Assembly (NCBI GenBank): GCA_020621865.1
Contig: JAHRYW010000005.1
Coordinates: 107,663 to 171,662 of the forward strand
DNA from: Betaproteobacteria bacterium
GTDB lineage: Bacteria; Pseudomonadota; Gammaproteobacteria; Burkholderiales; Rhodocyclaceae
Direction of reading: 5' to 3'
DNA: 64,000 bases
In this document: piece after piece, positions 8,811 to 17,962 of the stretch
Position numbering within the stretch: the first letter of the stretch is position 1
How the letters are laid out: each line of letters starts with the position of its first letter
Made by a program: the position numbers and the translations under genes
Notes under the pieces: generated by a model
Databases searched by the model: none
What the model saw: only the letters and a program-made list of their open reading frames with translations
What the model was told of the DNA's origin: nothing

Positions 8811-9539
8811 ATGTCAATTCCCGGACTGGAGGCCTGGCTGGCCTCCGCCCCCGGCCGCTACGTGCTGGACTGGGAACAGCGCCAGCTCGATGCCGTGGTC
8901 GCCGACATCTTTGGCTTCAATGCGCTGCAGATCGGTCTGCCGCAAGGCGACTTCCTTCGCGCTAACCGCATTCCGCTGCGCCAGAAAGCCGGTTGCCAGG
9001 GCGCGGTCGATGTCCTGTGCGATGCCACCGCCCTGCCCTTCGCCTCGAACAGCACCGATCTCGTCGTCCTGCCGCATGTGCTCGAATTCAGCGACGAGCC
9101 GCACCAGATCCTGCGCGAAGTGGAACGCATCCTGATCCCCGAAGGCCAGGTCATCGTCGTCGGCTTCAACCCGCTGTCGCTGTGGGGCATGAAGCGAAAA
9201 ATCGACCGCAGCGGCGAATTCCCGTGGAACGGCAGCTACCTGTCGCTGAATCGCCTCAAGGACTGGCTGCAACTGCTCGGCTTCGAGGTCGACCGCGGCC
9301 AGCTGGGCTGCTACGTGCCGCCGTTCGATCAGCTGAAATGGCTGCAGAACTGGCGCTTCATCGAAAACGCCAGCAACCGCTGGTGGAATTTCTCCGGCGG
9401 CGTCTACGTGCTGCGTGCCATCAAGCGCACGCACGGCATGCGGCTGATCACGCCGAAATGGAAAACCCAGGGCGTACGTGCCAAGGCGCTGCGTCCGATT
9501 GCACAGAAGGAAGGCCAATGGCCACTGAAGAAACCGTAG
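8811..9539 (+). CDS. SAM-dependent methyltransferase (YafS-like)
   Basis: A 242-residue class I methyltransferase of the Methyltransf_11 type. It has [23 protein letters not shown], corresponding to the post-I and motif II region, and [21 protein letters not shown], the typical motif III. The glycine-rich motif I is weak. The substrate is unknown. Position between gloB and rnhA is the same as E. coli yafS. Start ATG 8811 ([10 protein letters not shown]) is chosen because the upstream in-frame ATG at 8745 would overlap the divergent gloB. Its end overlaps rnhA by 22 bases. Confidence 0.85.
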   Translation: MSIPGLEAWLASAPGRYVLDWEQRQLDAVVADIFGFNALQIGLPQGDFLRANRIPLRQKAGCQGAVDVLCDATALPFASNSTDLVVLPHVLEFSDEPHQILREVERILIPEGQVIVVGFNPLSLWGMKRKIDRSGEFPWNGSYLSLNRLKDWLQLLGFEVDRGQLGCYVPPFDQLKWLQNWRFIENASNRWWNFSGGVYVLRAIKRTHGMRLITPKWKTQGVRAKALRPIAQKEGQWPLKKP

Positions 9540-9973
9540 AAATCTTTACCGATGGCGCCTGCAAGGGCAATCCCGGCCCCGGCGGCTGGGGCGCCATCCT
9601 GCGCCTCGGGCCGCACGAGAAGGAACTGTGGGGTGGCGAGAAGGAAACCACCAACAATCGCATGGAACTGACCGCCGCCATCCGCGCCATTGAAGCGATG
9701 AAGCGCCCGGTCGCCGGCAAGATCTACACCGACTCGCAATACGTGCTGAAGGGCATCAACGAGTGGATTCACGGCTGGAAGCGCAACGGCTGGAAGACGG
9801 CCGACAAGAAGCCGGTCAAGAATGCCGACCTGTGGCAGCAGCTCGATGCCGAAGTCAAGAAGCACAAGCTGGAGTGGGTCTGGGTCAAGGGCCATGCCGG
9901 CCACCCGGAAAACGAACGCGCCGACGCCCTGGCCAATCGCGGCATCGAAGAACTGAACAAGGAAGCGGCATGA
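9518..9973 (+). CDS. rnhA: Ribonuclease HI
   Basis: A 151-residue RNase HI that cuts RNA in RNA-DNA hybrids. The catalytic carboxylates are visible in order: [14 protein letters not shown] (Asp), [11 protein letters not shown] (Glu), YTDSQYV (Asp), and the C-terminal [14 protein letters not shown] (His, Asp). The Lys/Trp-rich handle [13 protein letters not shown] is present. The ATG lies inside the methyltransferase end. The stop TGA overlaps the dnaQ ATG (ATGA), indicating coupled translation. Confidence 0.97.
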   Translation: MATEETVEIFTDGACKGNPGPGGWGAILRLGPHEKELWGGEKETTNNRMELTAAIRAIEAMKRPVAGKIYTDSQYVLKGINEWIHGWKRNGWKTADKKPVKNADLWQQLDAEVKKHKLEWVWVKGHAGHPENERADALANRGIEELNKEAA

Positions 9974-10686
9974 GACAGATCGTCCTCGACACCGAAACCA
10001 CCGGCCTCGACCCGCGCCACGGCCACCGCATCATCGAAGTCGCCTGCATCGAGATGGTGAACCGCCGCCTCACCGGCCACCACCTGCACAAGTACGTCAA
10101 TCCGGAGCGCGAGATCGACGAAGGCGCCCAGGCAGTGCACGGCATCAGCCTCGAATTCCTGGCCGACAAGCCGAAGTTCGCCGACATCGCCGACGAGTTC
10201 CTGGAATTCATCAGCGGCGCCGAGCTGATCATCCACAACGCCCCGTTCGACATCGGCTTCCTCAACGCCGAACTCGACCGCCTCGGCCGCGTACCGGTCG
10301 GCACCATCTGCAACGGCGTCATCGACACCCTGCGCATGGCCAAGGACCTGCACCCCGGCAAGCGCAACAGCCTAGACGCGCTGTGCGAACGCTACGACAT
10401 CGACAACTCCAGCCGCACCCTGCACGGCGCCCTGCTCGACACCGAACTGCTGGCTGAAGTCTTCCTGGCCATGACCCGCGGCCAAAACAGCCTGATGATC
10501 GAACCCGACACCGCACCGCGCCCGAACATCGGCGCCGACGGTCAGGTCCGCCAGCGCAAGCCGCTGATCGTCCGCCACGCCACGGCCGATGAACTGGCCG
10601 AACACGAGCGTGTACTCAAAGCCATCGACAAGGAGTCGAAAGGCGCCTGCCTCTGGCTGCCCAAGCCCGAAGCCGAAGCCGCCTGA
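9970..10686 (+). CDS. dnaQ: DNA polymerase III epsilon subunit (3'-5' exonuclease)
   Basis: A 238-residue proofreading exonuclease of the replicative polymerase. DEDD motifs are present: LDTETTGLD (Exo I), [11 protein letters not shown] (Exo II), and [15 protein letters not shown] (Exo III with the catalytic His). The C-terminal tail beyond about residue 185 is the linker that binds the alpha subunit and includes an Asp/Arg-rich segment. Overlaps rnhA by four bases and precedes the lipase gene by eight bases. Confidence 0.97.
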   Translation: MRQIVLDTETTGLDPRHGHRIIEVACIEMVNRRLTGHHLHKYVNPEREIDEGAQAVHGISLEFLADKPKFADIADEFLEFISGAELIIHNAPFDIGFLNAELDRLGRVPVGTICNGVIDTLRMAKDLHPGKRNSLDALCERYDIDNSSRTLHGALLDTELLAEVFLAMTRGQNSLMIEPDTAPRPNIGADGQVRQRKPLIVRHATADELAEHERVLKAIDKESKGACLWLPKPEAEAA

Positions 10687-10694
10687 AAGCCGGC

Positions 10695-11579
10695 ATGGTT
10701 CCTTTTTCGCTGCTCGTCTGGATCGCGCTGGAGGTCGGCGGCTACCTCTATGTCGGCCGGCACTTCCTGCACCTGACCTGGCCGCTGGCCATCGTCGGCG
10801 CAATCAATTGCGTCCTTGGCCTGCGCTTCTGGATCAACGCTGTCACCTGGTTCTACGGCAGCAAATACGCCTCGCCGGCACCGCCGCTGGCGCCGGCCAA
10901 ACGCCTGCGCATGATGGCCGTCGAATACGCGACTTTCCTGCTCAATTTCCTGTTCGTCCTGCCCCTTGAACGGCTGTGGATGCCGAAAGACCGGCTGCGC
11001 CCCGGGCCGCGGCCGGTCCTGCTGGTGCACGGCTATGGCGTCAGCCGCGGCATCTGGTGGCTGCTTCGCCGCCGACTGGAAGCCGCCGGCCATACGGTCG
11101 CCACGGTCAGCCTGGTGCCGCCCTACACCAGCCTGGGCAAACTGGTGCCGCAATTGAACCAGCGCATCGAGGAAGTCTGCACCGCTACCGGCAGCCGCCA
11201 GGTGACGCTGATCGCGCACAGCATGGGCGGCCTGGTCTGTCGCTCCTACCTGGCCCGCCACGGCAATGAGCGGGTCGACCGGCTGCTGACGCTGGCCACG
11301 CCGCACCAGGGCACCGCACTGGCCCGCATCGGCATCGGCCAGAACGCCCGCGAAATGGAACCGGGCTCGCTGTGGCTGACCGACATGGCCGCCGAACCGC
11401 TGAAGATTCCGGTGATCAGCCTGCGCAACCCCTACGACAACTACGCGATGCCGCAGGACAACCAGCGCCTGCCCGGCGCCACCGACATCGAATTGCCGGC
11501 GACCGGCCACCTTGCCATACTCTACGATTCCCGCATCGCCGAGCTGCTGCTCGAACTGCTCAAACAGAGAAGACCATGA
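10695..11579 (+). CDS. Membrane-anchored alpha/beta hydrolase (lipase-like)
   Basis: A 294-residue protein with two or three N-terminal hydrophobic segments (about 5-25, 30-50, 75-92) followed by an alpha/beta hydrolase domain. The oxyanion region LLVHGYGVSRGIWW and the nucleophile elbow AHSMGG (Ser near 178) match triacylglycerol lipase/PGAP1-like proteins. A late HL (TGHLAIL) offers the catalytic His. The substrate is not predictable. The stop overlaps the start of the aminopeptidase gene by ATGA. Confidence 0.85.
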   Translation: MVPFSLLVWIALEVGGYLYVGRHFLHLTWPLAIVGAINCVLGLRFWINAVTWFYGSKYASPAPPLAPAKRLRMMAVEYATFLLNFLFVLPLERLWMPKDRLRPGPRPVLLVHGYGVSRGIWWLLRRRLEAAGHTVATVSLVPPYTSLGKLVPQLNQRIEEVCTATGSRQVTLIAHSMGGLVCRSYLARHGNERVDRLLTLATPHQGTALARIGIGQNAREMEPGSLWLTDMAAEPLKIPVISLRNPYDNYAMPQDNQRLPGATDIELPATGHLAILYDSRIAELLLELLKQRRP

Positions 11580-12880
11580 ACATTCCCGACACCGCCCGCG
11601 CCCAGGCCCGTGATCTGCTCGACTTCATCGACGCCAGCCCCAGCCCCTGGCACTCCGTACAGACCTGCGAAACGCGACTGCAGGCGGCCGGCTTCTCCCG
11701 TTTGGACGAGACCGAGCGCTGGCTTCTGGCCCCCGGCGGCCGCCACTATGTCGTGCGCGGCGGGTCGTCGATCATCGCGTTCATCGTCGGCAGCCGGCCG
11801 GCCAGCGAAACCGGCCTGCGGATGATCGGCGCCCATACCGACTCGCCCGGCCTGCGCCTGAAGCCGAAGCCGGCCGAAAACGCCGCCGGCATGGTCCGCC
11901 TCGGCGTCGAGGTCTATGGCGGGCCGATCCTCGCCACCTTCGCCGACCGCGACCTGTCGCTGGCCGGCCGCGTCAACGTGCGCGTTCCCGGCGGATTCGA
12001 AACCCGGCTGGTGCGCTTCGCCGAACCGCTGCTGCGCCTGCCCAACCTGGCCATCCACATGAACCGTGAGGTCAACGAGAGCGGCCTGAAATTCAACAAG
12101 CAGACTGAGCTACCCCTGCTGCTCGGCGTTGCCAAAGATGGCACGACGGCCGAAGCGCGCTTCCGCCAGCCGATTGCAGATCTGCTCGGCGTCGAACCGG
12201 ATGCCCTGCTGACCTGGGAGCTGAATGCCTACGACACGCAAAAAGGGTCGTTCTGGGGCGTCGATCAGGAGTTCGTCGCCAACAGCCAGCTCGACAACCT
12301 GGCCTCCTGCCATGCCGCGCTGAGCGCCCTGCTCGCCGCCCAGGAACCTGAAACCACCTGCCTGTGCGCCTTCTTCGACCACGAGGAAGTCGGCAGCGAA
12401 AGCGCTAGCGGCGCCGGCGGCAGCTTTGTCCAGGATGTCATCGCCCGGCTGGCCACCGGTGCCGGACTCGATGGCGAAGACCAGCGCCGGATGCTGGCGC
12501 GCAGTTTTTTCATCAGCGCCGACATGGCGCACGGCTGGCACCCGAATTTCCCGGCCGCCTACGAGCCTTGCCACCATGCGCTGGTCAATGCCGGGCCGGT
12601 GATCAAGAGCAACGCCAACCAGCGCTACAGCACCAGCGCCGAAACGGCCGCCCGCTTCATGGCGCTCTGCGAGCAGGCCGGCGTGCCCTGCCAGCAATAC
12701 GCACACCGTACCGATCTCGGCTGCGGCAGCACCATCGGCCCGATCGTCGCCGCCCGGCTGGGCATCCCCAGTGTCGATGTGGGCTCGCCGATGTGGGCCA
12801 TGCACAGCATCCGCGAAAGTGCCGGCGTGCTCGACCACGGCTACATGATCGCCGCACTGAGCGCCGTTTTCGCTGCCTGA
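11576..12880 (+). CDS. apeB: M18 family aminopeptidase
   Basis: A 434-residue zinc aminopeptidase of the M18 (aspartyl aminopeptidase) family. Metal ligands are visible in GAHTDSPGLRLKP (first His/Asp), FFDHEEVGSESASGAG (Glu-Glu catalytic and bridging), SADMAHGWHPN and the late MWAMHSIRE (His). Length and domain layout are normal for the family. It removes N-terminal acidic residues from peptides in the cytoplasm, by family knowledge. It is translationally coupled to the lipase-like gene. Confidence 0.93.
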   Translation: MNIPDTARAQARDLLDFIDASPSPWHSVQTCETRLQAAGFSRLDETERWLLAPGGRHYVVRGGSSIIAFIVGSRPASETGLRMIGAHTDSPGLRLKPKPAENAAGMVRLGVEVYGGPILATFADRDLSLAGRVNVRVPGGFETRLVRFAEPLLRLPNLAIHMNREVNESGLKFNKQTELPLLLGVAKDGTTAEARFRQPIADLLGVEPDALLTWELNAYDTQKGSFWGVDQEFVANSQLDNLASCHAALSALLAAQEPETTCLCAFFDHEEVGSESASGAGGSFVQDVIARLATGAGLDGEDQRRMLARSFFISADMAHGWHPNFPAAYEPCHHALVNAGPVIKSNANQRYSTSAETAARFMALCEQAGVPCQQYAHRTDLGCGSTIGPIVAARLGIPSVDVGSPMWAMHSIRESAGVLDHGYMIAALSAVFAA

Positions 12881-12954
12881 GCCCGCATCCGCGCCGGCTG
12901 ACCGAGGCGGGCGCTCGCCGATGGATGGTCGTTGCCGGGCAGTGCCGGCGCTCC

Positions 12955-13290
12955 CTACTCCGCGGGCTGCTTCGTCCCCATCATCTCGTTGCAGGTCGCC
13001 CGGCCGAAGGCTTCGGCCTTCTTCGGGCTGGAAATCTGCGGCTCTTCGTAAATGCGCTTGATGATATGGTTGGTGATCCGCGCGCCGTCGCTGCCGTCTT
13101 CGTCGAACAGCTTCATCGGCCGGCCGCGGTCGCGGTTGTAGAAGGCTTGCAGGGCGTGGTCGCGGACGCGTTCGCAGAAGCGAATTTTTTGGGCGTCTGG
13201 CATGCTGTCGTCGACATGGCCGGCGTGGCCATGTGCCCAGGCACCGGAAACGGCCAGCAGGCCGAGCAGCATCAACGAGTAGCGCTTCAT
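12955..13290 (-). CDS. Small periplasmic protein next to cytochrome c
   Basis: A 111-residue protein with a signal peptide (MKRYSLMLLGLLAVSGAWA) and then a His-rich start (HGHAGHVDD). Two cysteines (RFCERV, ATCNEM) could form a disulfide. I do not recognise the family. Its ATG overlaps the stop of the dihaem cytochrome gene (ATGA), so the two are co-translated and it may assist that cytochrome, possibly as a metal-binding helper; that is inference only. Confidence 0.75.
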   Translation of the reverse strand: MKRYSLMLLGLLAVSGAWAHGHAGHVDDSMPDAQKIRFCERVRDHALQAFYNRDRGRPMKLFDEDGSDGARITNHIIKRIYEEPQISSPKKAEAFGRATCNEMMGTKQPAE

Positions 13291-13949
13291 TCCTTGGGCT
13301 CCTGGATCGAGGTCAGATAGGCCATGATGTCCTGTATATCCTGCGGCTTGAGGGCATTTAGGCGGCCGACCGTGCCGTCTTCGTCGTGCGGCCGGTCGCC
13401 CTTCAGGTAGAGGTCGACCTGGCGCATCAGGTAATTGGTGTATTGCCCGACCAGCATCGGGAACATGCCGCGCCCCTTGCCGGTCTTGCCGTGACAGGCG
13501 GCGCACTGTTTCTGGTAGATCGCCTCGCCGTTGGCCAGATCGCCTTCGGCCCGCGGAATGATCATCACCCGGTCGGCCATCTGCAGCTTGGTCAGCGCAT
13601 CCTCGTTGCCGGTAAAAGTTGGCATCTTGGTATCGAGCACAATGCCCGACAGGTAGGCGGCGATGTCCTTGATGTCCTCGTCGGACAGTTCGCGCTCCTG
13701 GGTGTAGGGGAACATCGGGATGTTGACCCGCGTCCGCGACCGGAAATTCTTTAGCTGGCTTTCGATGTACTTGACCTGTTGGCCGGCAATGCGCGGATAT
13801 TCGCCACGCTTGCCGCCCTGGCCGTTGTCGCTGTGGCAGGCCGCGCAGGTGCCATTGATTTCCTTACCCTTTTCGAGATCGGCTGCAGCCGCGGGGTAAC
13901 TGAGCGCCAAACAGGCGGCCAACAATGAAAATCGCAAACGATGCAACAT
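13287..13949 (-). CDS. Dihaem c-type cytochrome (c4/c-class I)
   Basis: A 220-residue exported cytochrome with signal peptide LRFSLLAACLALSYPAAA and two CAACH haem sites, one in each of two homologous class I domains (about residues 40 and 140). Methionine ligand candidates lie in NIPMFPYT and GMFPM. This fits a cytochrome c4-type periplasmic electron carrier. The ATG at 13949 is chosen over the longer track ORF because it begins the signal peptide. It is divergent from the RegB-like kinase gene, whose homologues respond to respiratory electron flow. Confidence 0.9.
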   Translation of the reverse strand: MLHRLRFSLLAACLALSYPAAAADLEKGKEINGTCAACHSDNGQGGKRGEYPRIAGQQVKYIESQLKNFRSRTRVNIPMFPYTQERELSDEDIKDIAAYLSGIVLDTKMPTFTGNEDALTKLQMADRVMIIPRAEGDLANGEAIYQKQCAACHGKTGKGRGMFPMLVGQYTNYLMRQVDLYLKGDRPHDEDGTVGRLNALKPQDIQDIMAYLTSIQEPKE

Positions 13950-14035
13950 GCGGGACAACTCCGGAGTTTGATGCGGCGAATTGTCGCACCTCTCAAGCGA
14001 CTGAAAATTGACACAAATCACGCATAATCCTTCCC

Positions 14036-15295
14036 ATGCCTTCAGCCCCCTGCACCAGCGAAACTTCCGACCACCTGGCCACCTTGCGCCGACTGGTCGG
14101 TGGTCGCTGGGTGGTGCTCGCCATCCAGGCCCAACTGACCCTGCTCGGCCCGGGCCTGCTCGACATCCCGGTACCGCAAGTGCCGCTGCTCGGCATTATC
14201 GCCATCGCCGGGCTGGTCAATGGCCTGGCCCAATGGCGCGTCGCCGCGGCGCACGCCGCCAGCGCCTGCGAACTGTTCGTCCAGCTGCTGTTCGATCTCG
14301 GCACGCTGAGCGCCGTCGTCTTCTTCAGCGGCGGCGCCGCCAACCCTCTCGTCTCGCTGCTGCTGCCGCCGGTGGCTATCGCCGCCCTGACGCTGCCGGC
14401 GCGCTTTGTCGCCGTCATCGCCGGCATTGCCATCGCCGCCTACTCGCTGCTGATGTTTTTCTTCGTACCGCTGCCGCTGCCGGACGCCACCCGCGCCACC
14501 CGCCTGCACCTTGGCGGCATGTGGCTGATCTTCGTCGTCTCGGCAGTGATGATCGGCTGGATCATCGTCCGCATGACCGAGCGGATTCGCCAGCGCGATG
14601 CCGAGCTGGCCGCCGCCCGCGAACAGGCGCTGCGCGACGAACGGGTGATGGCGATGGGTACACTGGCCGCCGGCGCCGCCCACGAACTCGGCACGCCGCT
14701 CGGCACGATGGCGCTGCTCGCCGGCGAACTGGCCAATGACGCCAGCCTAAGCGAGCCGGTGCGCGAGGACATCGCCCTGCTCCGCCAGCAGATCGGCGTC
14801 TGCAAGGAGATCATCACCGGCCTGTCGCGCCGGGCCGGTGCCGAACGCCTGGAGAATGCCCAGTCGCAAGCCGCCGACCGCTGGCTGGACAGCCTGCGCC
14901 AACGCTGGCACGCTGCCCGGCCGCAGGCGAGCAGCCGGATGGTCGTAGCCAGCGACGGCCCGGCGCCGGAGATCGTCGCCGACCCGCGCCTGGAGCAGGC
15001 CGTACTGAACCTGCTCAACAACGCCGCCAACGCCACGCCGAGCCCGCTGGAAATCCGCCTGGCCTGGTGCACGGACACGCTATGCATCGACATCCGCGAC
15101 CGCGGCCCCGGTTTTCCGCCCGCGGTCCTCGCCCTTGGCGGCCAGGCCGCTTTTCCGGCCCATGAACGCGGCAGCGGGGTCGGCCTGATGCTGACCCGCG
15201 CCGCCATTGAACAGCTCGGCGGTACGCTGAGCCTGAGCAATCCCGAAGAAGGCGGCGCCCTCGCCCGCATCGAACTGCCCCGAAAGCCCGCATGA
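14036..15295 (+). CDS. RegB/PrrB-like redox sensor histidine kinase
   Basis: A 419-residue kinase with about six N-terminal membrane segments (up to residue ~180). The loop FFSGGAANPLVSLLLPP resembles the quinone-interacting GGxxNP region of RegB. The phosphorylation site is in AAGAAHELGTPLGTM. A Cys in IGVCKEII matches the position of the redox-active Cys of RegB. The N box (LNLLNNAANAT) and G boxes (DRGPGFPP, GSGVGLML) complete the ATPase. By family knowledge RegBA controls respiratory and nitrogen genes according to redox state. Its stop overlaps the regulator gene (ATGA). Confidence 0.88.
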   Translation: MPSAPCTSETSDHLATLRRLVGGRWVVLAIQAQLTLLGPGLLDIPVPQVPLLGIIAIAGLVNGLAQWRVAAAHAASACELFVQLLFDLGTLSAVVFFSGGAANPLVSLLLPPVAIAALTLPARFVAVIAGIAIAAYSLLMFFFVPLPLPDATRATRLHLGGMWLIFVVSAVMIGWIIVRMTERIRQRDAELAAAREQALRDERVMAMGTLAAGAAHELGTPLGTMALLAGELANDASLSEPVREDIALLRQQIGVCKEIITGLSRRAGAERLENAQSQAADRWLDSLRQRWHAARPQASSRMVVASDGPAPEIVADPRLEQAVLNLLNNAANATPSPLEIRLAWCTDTLCIDIRDRGPGFPPAVLALGGQAAFPAHERGSGVGLMLTRAAIEQLGGTLSLSNPEEGGALARIELPRKPA

Positions 15296-15825
15296 GCGAA
15301 CTGACGCTGATCATCGACGACGACCCGAGTTTCAACGCCATCCTGGTCCGTACCCTGGAACGCCGCGGCCACCCGGCGCGTGGCGCGCAGGATGCGGCCT
15401 CGGCGCTGGAAGCCGCCCGCACCACGCAGGCCGGGCGCATCGTCCTCGACCTCAACCTGAATGGCACGTCCGGCCTGGCGCTGATCCCGCAATTGCTGGC
15501 CATCAACCCGGACTGCCGTATCGTCGTGCTGACCGGCTATGCCAGCATTGCCACCGCGGTCGACGCGGTCAAGCTCGGTGCCATCCAGTACCTGGCCAAG
15601 CCGGTCGAGATCGAGGCGATCCTGTCGGCCTTCGACGATGACGACGGCCCGGACTTCGATCTGCCCGCCTCGGACGAACCGCTGTCGGTCGACCGCCTGG
15701 AATGGGAGCACATCCAGCGCGTACTCAACGAAAACGACGGCAATATCTCGGCCACCGCTCGCGCCCTGAAGATGCACCGGCGCACCCTGCAGCGCAAGCT
15801 GTCGAAGCGGCCGGTCAAGACCTGA
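15292..15825 (+). CDS. RegA/PrrA-like response regulator
   Basis: A 177-residue regulator: receiver domain (IIDDD, phospho-acceptor in IVLDLNLNG, LTGYASIATAV, KPVE) and a C-terminal Fis-type helix-turn-helix (EHIQRVLNENDGNISATARAL then MHRRTLQRKL). This is the domain layout and HTH type of RegA/PrrA/ActR. Encoded directly behind the RegB-like kinase and translationally coupled. A plausible global redox regulator of the cytochrome, nos or nif genes here, but no binding sites were identified. Confidence 0.9.
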   Translation: MSELTLIIDDDPSFNAILVRTLERRGHPARGAQDAASALEAARTTQAGRIVLDLNLNGTSGLALIPQLLAINPDCRIVVLTGYASIATAVDAVKLGAIQYLAKPVEIEAILSAFDDDDGPDFDLPASDEPLSVDRLEWEHIQRVLNENDGNISATARALKMHRRTLQRKLSKRPVKT

Positions 15826-15941
15826 AACGCTCCCCGGCCACCGTCAGCCATCGCCTGAATTGCAACAAGTTGTTGCCAATCGGCCGGAAAAGGTAATTTC
15901 CCGACCGATTGGCCGGCCAGCCAGCCATCTGTCCTCGTACA

Positions 15942-16763
15942 ATGCTGCCGATGTTTTTTCACCCAAACGCTTCCGCACGACGTTCGCTGGCCTGGTCGCT
16001 GGCCGCTTCGGCGCTCGTCCATGGGCTGGTCCTGCTCTTCCCCGACCAGCAGCCGGAAGTCGCAAGCCCACCGCCCCGACTGGAAGCCCGATTTGCCCCC
16101 CGCAACGAAGTACCGAGCGCGGAGCCCAAGGTCCAGCCCGCGGCCAACGCTGCCCCCCGGCCGGCAAAGAGCCGGGCGGATCGGCCGAAGATCCTGAGCA
16201 CCCAATCGCCTTCGCGCGTCGCGGTGGCCCCCGAGCGGACATGGTCTGCGGCCGAAAAAGCCGACATGAACCGCTTTATCGACGAACTGGACAAGGCGCC
16301 CCGGCCAACCTTGGCCGAACGCTCCCTGGCGATGGCCAGGGAGCAGGCGAAAGAGATCGCACGCCAGGACGAAGCCGGCGCCGCCAGCCTGGAATTGCGC
16401 CCCAATGCCGCGCCGCCCGACCCGTTCAGCCTGTCGATGTACGTCGAGGGCCTGCTCAAGCGCCTGAACCGCAGCGCCAGCTTCGTCAAGAACGACCCGC
16501 GCACCAAAGGCGTCAAAACGGCCTCGGTGAAATTCAGGATCAATCCGGATGGCAGCCTGAAATCCTTCGAGGTCATCAACGAAGCCGACCAGGCCGGCGA
16601 AATCGCCTTCATCCGCTCGGTCGTCGAACGGGCCGTGCCCTTCGCCCCCTTCCCGGCCGACATCGACAAATCAGCCCGCTCGCTGACCATGACCATCTGC
16701 ATCCGTCCGGCCGGCTCGGGCGGCGGCTTCGGCTTCAGCCGGTCAAGCGACCGGCATTGTTGA
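15942..16763 (+). CDS. TonB/TolA-like energy transducer protein
   Basis: Roughly 273 residues. An N-terminal membrane anchor (LAWSLAASALVHGLVLLF, with the His typical of TonB anchors), a Pro/Ala-rich periplasmic stretch, and a C-terminal TonB-like domain (VKFRINPDGSLKSFEVI, IRSVVERAVPFAPFP). No ExbB/ExbD genes are adjacent. The start is uncertain: ATG at 15942, 15951 or the track ATG at 15909. It ends just before dispersed repeat copy 3. Confidence 0.75.
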   Translation: MLPMFFHPNASARRSLAWSLAASALVHGLVLLFPDQQPEVASPPPRLEARFAPRNEVPSAEPKVQPAANAAPRPAKSRADRPKILSTQSPSRVAVAPERTWSAAEKADMNRFIDELDKAPRPTLAERSLAMAREQAKEIARQDEAGAASLELRPNAAPPDPFSLSMYVEGLLKRLNRSASFVKNDPRTKGVKTASVKFRINPDGSLKSFEVINEADQAGEIAFIRSVVERAVPFAPFPADIDKSARSLTMTICIRPAGSGGGFGFSRSSDRHC

Positions 16764-16780
16764 AACCGCTTCCCCGGAAA

Positions 16781-16820
16781 ATTTCAATTTTCGGCTTTTT
16801 TTCCGGCTGACCGTAGCATT
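16781..16820 (+). repeat. Dispersed repeat, copy 3
   Basis: Full 40-base copy: AATTTTCGGC arm, T7 run, CCGGCT and a perfect GACCGTAGCATT core. It occupies the space between two convergent genes; its last base is the first base (complement) of the ybdK stop codon. Confidence 0.9.
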
Positions 16821-17962
16821 CAGGGCAGCCGCCCGGCCCAGCGCGCGCAGCCCTGGCGCACGACTTCCTCGAGCGATCCCTCGCTGGCGTGGGTGGCGCG
16901 GACTTCGCTGGCGCCGTTGCGACCCTGCAGGACTTCGGTGCGCAGCAGATTGAGCGCTTCGGTCGAGCCGAGATCGTAGGCATGGACTTCGACCAGCGCC
17001 ATGGTGCGCAGGATGTCGTCACGAATCACCCGTTGCTCTGCACTGCCGGGAACGACCAGCCGGCCGTCGTAACCGAAGCGACAGGCCTGGAAGCGGTTGA
17101 AGGTGTAGACCAGGTAATCGTCTTCGCGCGGCTCAACCGGCTTCTCTTCCAGCAGATAGCGCGCCAGCGCCTGGGCATAGGCGGCGATCTGCGCCGCGCG
17201 CTCGACGGTCAGCGGGGTATCCATGACGCGCAGTTCGATGGTGCCGAATTCCGGCTTGGGCCGGATATCCCAGTAAAAGTCCTTCATGCTCTTGACGACG
17301 CCGGTGGCGATCATCTTGCGGTAATAGGCGGCGAAGTCGTCCCAGGTCAGCACGAAGGGCGCGCGCCCGCTGAGCGGGAAGGCGAAGACCGAATTGAGCC
17401 GGGCCGACTGGAAGCCGGTATCGACCCCCTGGACAAAGGGCGAGGCCGCCGACAGCGCGATCAGGTGCGGAATGTAGCGACCGAAGGCGTGCAGCAACCA
17501 GAGCGCCTTGTCCGGGCAGGCACAACCGATATGGACGTGCTGGCCGAAAACGGTGAATTGCTTGGCCAGATAGCCGTAGAGTTGTGACAGATGGTGGAAG
17601 CGCGGCGCATCGAAAATGGCCTGCCGGCCCCAGTGCTGGAAGGGATGGGTCCCACCGCCGGACAGCAGAACGCCGAGGCGGTCTGCCTGATGGACCAGGG
17701 TATCGCGGATGCTGCGCAACTGGCCGAGCGCGTCGACATAATCGACACAGATGCCGGTCGACAACTCGATCATCGAATCGGTAATTTCCGGTTTGACATC
17801 GCCTGGATGCTCGCGGCCGGCCATCTCGCGCAGCAGATCCGGTGCCGCGCCGAGCAGGTCGTAGTCCTGGCCGCTGACGATCTGCAGCTCGAGCTCGATG
17901 CCGAGCGTCAAGGCGGCGGACTGCGAGAATGTGCCCAACTCGTGTTCGGTCTCGTCACTCAC
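16820..17962 (-). CDS. Carboxylate-amine ligase, YbdK family
   Basis: A 380-residue member of the glutamate-cysteine ligase 2 (GCS2/YbdK) family. Motifs: GIELELQIV near the start, [30 protein letters not shown], and [15 protein letters not shown]. YbdK has weak gamma-glutamylcysteine synthetase activity, but the true substrate in this branch is unknown. The start is GTG 17962. It overlaps the CPA2 antiporter gene by eight bases, so both are probably in one operon. Its stop codon TGA abuts repeat copy 3. Confidence 0.88.
   Translation of the reverse strand: MSDETEHELGTFSQSAALTLGIELELQIVSGQDYDLLGAAPDLLREMAGREHPGDVKPEITDSMIELSTGICVDYVDALGQLRSIRDTLVHQADRLGVLLSGGGTHPFQHWGRQAIFDAPRFHHLSQLYGYLAKQFTVFGQHVHIGCACPDKALWLLHAFGRYIPHLIALSAASPFVQGVDTGFQSARLNSVFAFPLSGRAPFVLTWDDFAAYYRKMIATGVVKSMKDFYWDIRPKPEFGTIELRVMDTPLTVERAAQIAAYAQALARYLLEEKPVEPREDDYLVYTFNRFQACRFGYDGRLVVPGSAEQRVIRDDILRTMALVEVHAYDLGSTEALNLLRTEVLQGRNGASEVRATHASEGSLEEVVRQGCARWAGRLP

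Noticed and set aside
14440-15777. 445-residue minus-strand ORF
   Set aside because: Antisense to the RegBA-like genes, which have complete catalytic motifs.
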